Shown one piece after another: positions 13,861-15,550 of a stretch of DNA of 15,550 nucleotides. Source of the DNA: Anaerolineaceae bacterium UBA5311 (GTDB lineage: Bacteria > Chloroflexota > Anaerolineae > Anaerolineales > Anaerolineaceae); NCBI GenBank assembly GCA_002411175.1, contig DHRN01000038.1, positions 14,905-30,454 on the forward strand, given 5' to 3'. Within the stretch, counting starts at the first letter, position 1, and each line of letters opens with the position of its first letter. The position numbers and the translations under genes were made by a program. The notes beneath the pieces were generated by a model, which did no database searches, was not told the origin of the DNA, and worked only from the letters and a program-made list of their open reading frames with translations.

Positions 13861-15430
13861 TATAGGCTTCAACTGTGACACCGTCTTTCGTCAAACTCCC
13901 GTCATAAACAATTCCGTAGCTTTTGGCAATCCACCCTCCTAAATTGAAGGGGATCTCTCCTCCTGCGTCGATCCAAACCCCGTTGAATCGCCTTGCGAGG
14001 TGAAAGTGGGTTCCGTTGGTAATACCACCTTCGCAGGATGAGATGCCAATTACATCACCTGTTGCAACTAATGTGCCCACAGGGATGCTGCTGGCTTCGG
14101 AAATATGGAAGTAATTCAGTGTCCAGCCGGTCTGTTCATAGCCGTCGCCATCCAGGTCGATCACCAAAGCGGCGCCTTCAGATCTGACAACCAAACCATC
14201 AGCTGCAGCTAAAACCGGTGCATCGCTAAAATAGCAGCCATAGTCGTCGTCTTCGCCGGGAGGGGCAAAATCGAGCGCTGCCCAAGGGCTGCCTGTTCCC
14301 CATGCCCAGTGGGGTCCTGAAGTCAGAAGCCAGACATCACCTGTAGCGAGAGGCAGAATCAATTCGGGCTGTTCCAGGTTTTCTGGCAATAGCGGGTCAA
14401 CAGAAAAAGCAAAGGGATAACCAAATAATTCGTTGTAGGTCTTATAAAAACCATTCTCTGAGACTGTGTGTTTCCAGTCTTGTTTTCCCTCAATCAGGCT
14501 AAAAAGGTGCTGCAAGCCAGCAGTGCCGGCATTGATTGAAGAGTCGATCCGTAAAACATCGCCATCCGCCAGCGTCCAGACCGCCAATAATGAGTTTTCC
14601 CACAAGCCGAACCCGCGCAAAAGCTCGTTGGCAGCCCAGCTCAGCTGCTTGTAAAGCCCTTGCTGCTGGCTGTTAATCAGCCCCATTGGGTACTTTTCGA
14701 GGTCACAATCTTCGCCGCGCGAGAGCAAACACCCGCTTTGATGCTCAATCAGAGCAAGCAGTGTGCGCGGGTTAACCGATTGCTCGTTGGCAACCCGCTG
14801 CACGATCTCAACCCCTGTCAGAATTGTCCCGTCATCCAACTCTTCTTCATACCAATTCAGTTTGCCGTTGAATTGCCAGACGATCGATTCAACATCAAAA
14901 TCTTTTACCGAAGGACCGTAAACGATCTCAGAATCGGGGATAATGCGAAAACCAGTGGCGAGTTCGTTGGCACTGGCGGGAGGTATGGTTATGATCTGAC
15001 CGGGATGAATCAGACTCGGGTTTTCGATATCGTTGGCATCAACAATCTGGCGCACAGAAACCTGGTTGCTCAAGGCGATGCCCGCCAATGAGTCACCGGA
15101 TTGGATCGTGTAAAGTTCTTCATTCGCGCGCAGGGTGGGCAGCGACTGCGCAGCTTTCGCCGTAGGTGTACTGGACATTGGTGCGGGGGTCATCGTGAGA
15201 CGCGGTTCCCGGTATGGCGTCGCCGTTGGCGTTTCGAATGGGGATGTTTGCTGTGATGGCGTGAAAAACGAAATAATTCCGTCATTAGTCGGCGCGATGT
15301 AGGGGTCAAAATCTTTCGATTGGCGTTTGCAGCCAGTCAAAACCAGTGCGATGAGCGTAAACGTTGAAAAAAGTCCGATCAAAGCCCGGTATGAGCGCTG
15401 TATCTTTGCGTTTAGGTTGGTTTTGTTCAT
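13823..15430 (-). CDS. LysM lipoprotein with lysozyme-like middle domain and LasA-type M23 peptidase domain (paralogue C)
   Basis: A 535-residue lipoprotein counted from ATG 15430. It has a signal peptide with lipobox LTGC (C34), a Pro/Thr linker (about 60-98), one good LysM (about 104-151, TIQSGDSLAGIA...HPGQIITIPP), the middle domain (about 158-355) and M23 (about 368-525). Zinc and catalytic residues: H374 and D387 (H-x12-D), H442, H475 and H477 (GTHFH). The cysteine pair is C399 and C466. The Asp-rich loop is 425-436. The middle domain has NPRTLLALIEHQSG (220-233, Gln at 231) and GTAGLQHLF (302-310). ATG 15430 is preferred to the upstream in-frame ATG 15487 because it places the signal peptide at the N-terminus and has AGGA (15440-15443) eight to nine bases upstream, whereas ATG 15487 overlaps the -10 box. 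It is the first gene of a two-gene unit with paralogue B. Confidence 0.88.
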   Translation of the reverse strand: MNKTNLNAKIQRSYRALIGLFSTFTLIALVLTGCKRQSKDFDPYIAPTNDGIISFFTPSQQTSPFETPTATPYREPRLTMTPAPMSSTPTAKAAQSLPTLRANEELYTIQSGDSLAGIALSNQVSVRQIVDANDIENPSLIHPGQIITIPPASANELATGFRIIPDSEIVYGPSVKDFDVESIVWQFNGKLNWYEEELDDGTILTGVEIVQRVANEQSVNPRTLLALIEHQSGCLLSRGEDCDLEKYPMGLINSQQQGLYKQLSWAANELLRGFGLWENSLLAVWTLADGDVLRIDSSINAGTAGLQHLFSLIEGKQDWKHTVSENGFYKTYNELFGYPFAFSVDPLLPENLEQPELILPLATGDVWLLTSGPHWAWGTGSPWAALDFAPPGEDDDYGCYFSDAPVLAAADGLVVRSEGAALVIDLDGDGYEQTGWTLNYFHISEASSIPVGTLVATGDVIGISSCEGGITNGTHFHLARRFNGVWIDAGGEIPFNLGGWIAKSYGIVYDGSLTKDGVTVEAYNGRSEINKISNP

Positions 15431-15439
15431 CTTCAAAAT

Positions 15440-15443
15440 TCCT
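15440..15443 (-). promoter_or_regulatory. Ribosome-binding site deciding the start of paralogue C
   Basis: On the - strand AGGA (in GTAGGAATTT) lies nine bases before ATG 15430. No comparable site precedes the longer start at 15487. Confidence 0.6.
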
Positions 15444-15485
15444 ACAAGTATCCTGCCGGAGTGGTATATACAATTTGCCGTGACC

Positions 15486-15494
15486 ATTCTACCA
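15486..15494 (-). promoter_or_regulatory. Extended -10 TGGTAGAAT, promoter of paralogues C and B
   Basis: Read on the - strand, CTGGTAGAAT (15495-15486) is the third example of the CTGGTAnAAT extended -10 in this window. Transcription would start near 15479, giving a leader of about 49 bases to ATG 15430. The -35 region reads TTCCCA at 17-base spacing, a poor match. Confidence 0.5.
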
Positions 15495-15550
15495 GAGCGC
15501 GGAAATCGTGGGAATCAGGTCTTGTGCTTCAGCAATTCTCAATATGAATG

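Noticed and set aside
15431..15487. Longer N-terminus for paralogue C (ATG at 15487)
   Set aside because: That ATG overlaps the extended -10 box, and the added 19 residues precede a complete signal peptide that has its own ribosome-binding site.

Overview
The window most resembles a chromosomal segment of a Chloroflexota bacterium, probably class Anaerolineae. That placement rests on gene content and style: large LysM plus M23 peptidases, lipoproteins with Pro/Thr linkers, and intergenic palindromic repeats of the GTCATCCTGA...GAAG type. No rRNA or other phylogenetic marker gene was examined, so it is an inference. There are no tRNA or rRNA genes, no CRISPR array and no insertion sequence.

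Left part (354-4823, + strand): a tightly packed operon of five genes with gaps of 0 to 1 base. It encodes a small four-helix membrane protein, SelA (selenocysteine synthase, acting on Ser-tRNA-Sec), an M24-family (Xaa-Pro type) aminopeptidase, TsaD (the t6A tRNA modification enzyme) and an OsmC/Ohr-like thiol peroxidase-type protein. These are intracellular functions, two of them directed at tRNA. Neither SelB, SelD nor tRNA-Sec is in the window.

Right part (5149-15430): an envelope and extracellular peptidase island. On the + strand come an M1-type (gluzincin) lipoprotein, a membrane-anchored protein with four LysM-like repeats and an M23 LytM-type domain, and a second M1-type lipoprotein paralogous to the first. 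On the - strand, converging with them (stop codons 1 bp apart at 10221/10223), are three paralogous proteins: anchor, LysM, lysozyme-like middle domain, M23 domain. Their zinc site has the H-x12-D spacing of the LasA/beta-lytic group rather than the H-x3-D spacing of the + strand M23 protein. The most upstream pair (15430 to 12142) overlap and are probably co-transcribed. The third (11701 to 10223) is separated by a 440-bp gap full of palindromes and has its own candidate promoter. The island thus holds four putative peptidoglycan endopeptidases of two active-site types plus two surface aminopeptidase-like proteins, which together could cut cell-wall cross-links and trim the released or environmental peptides.

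The long gaps (1-353, 4824-5148, 8309-8781, 11702-12141) carry dispersed palindromic repeats of at least three families that recur across the window, plus one probable gene remnant on the - strand (8365-8595). Promoters can be read before several island genes: a near-perfect TTGACA-N17-TATTAT at 6646-6674, and a recurring extended -10, CTGGTAnAAT, before three genes. One of these overlaps a 13-bp perfect palindrome.
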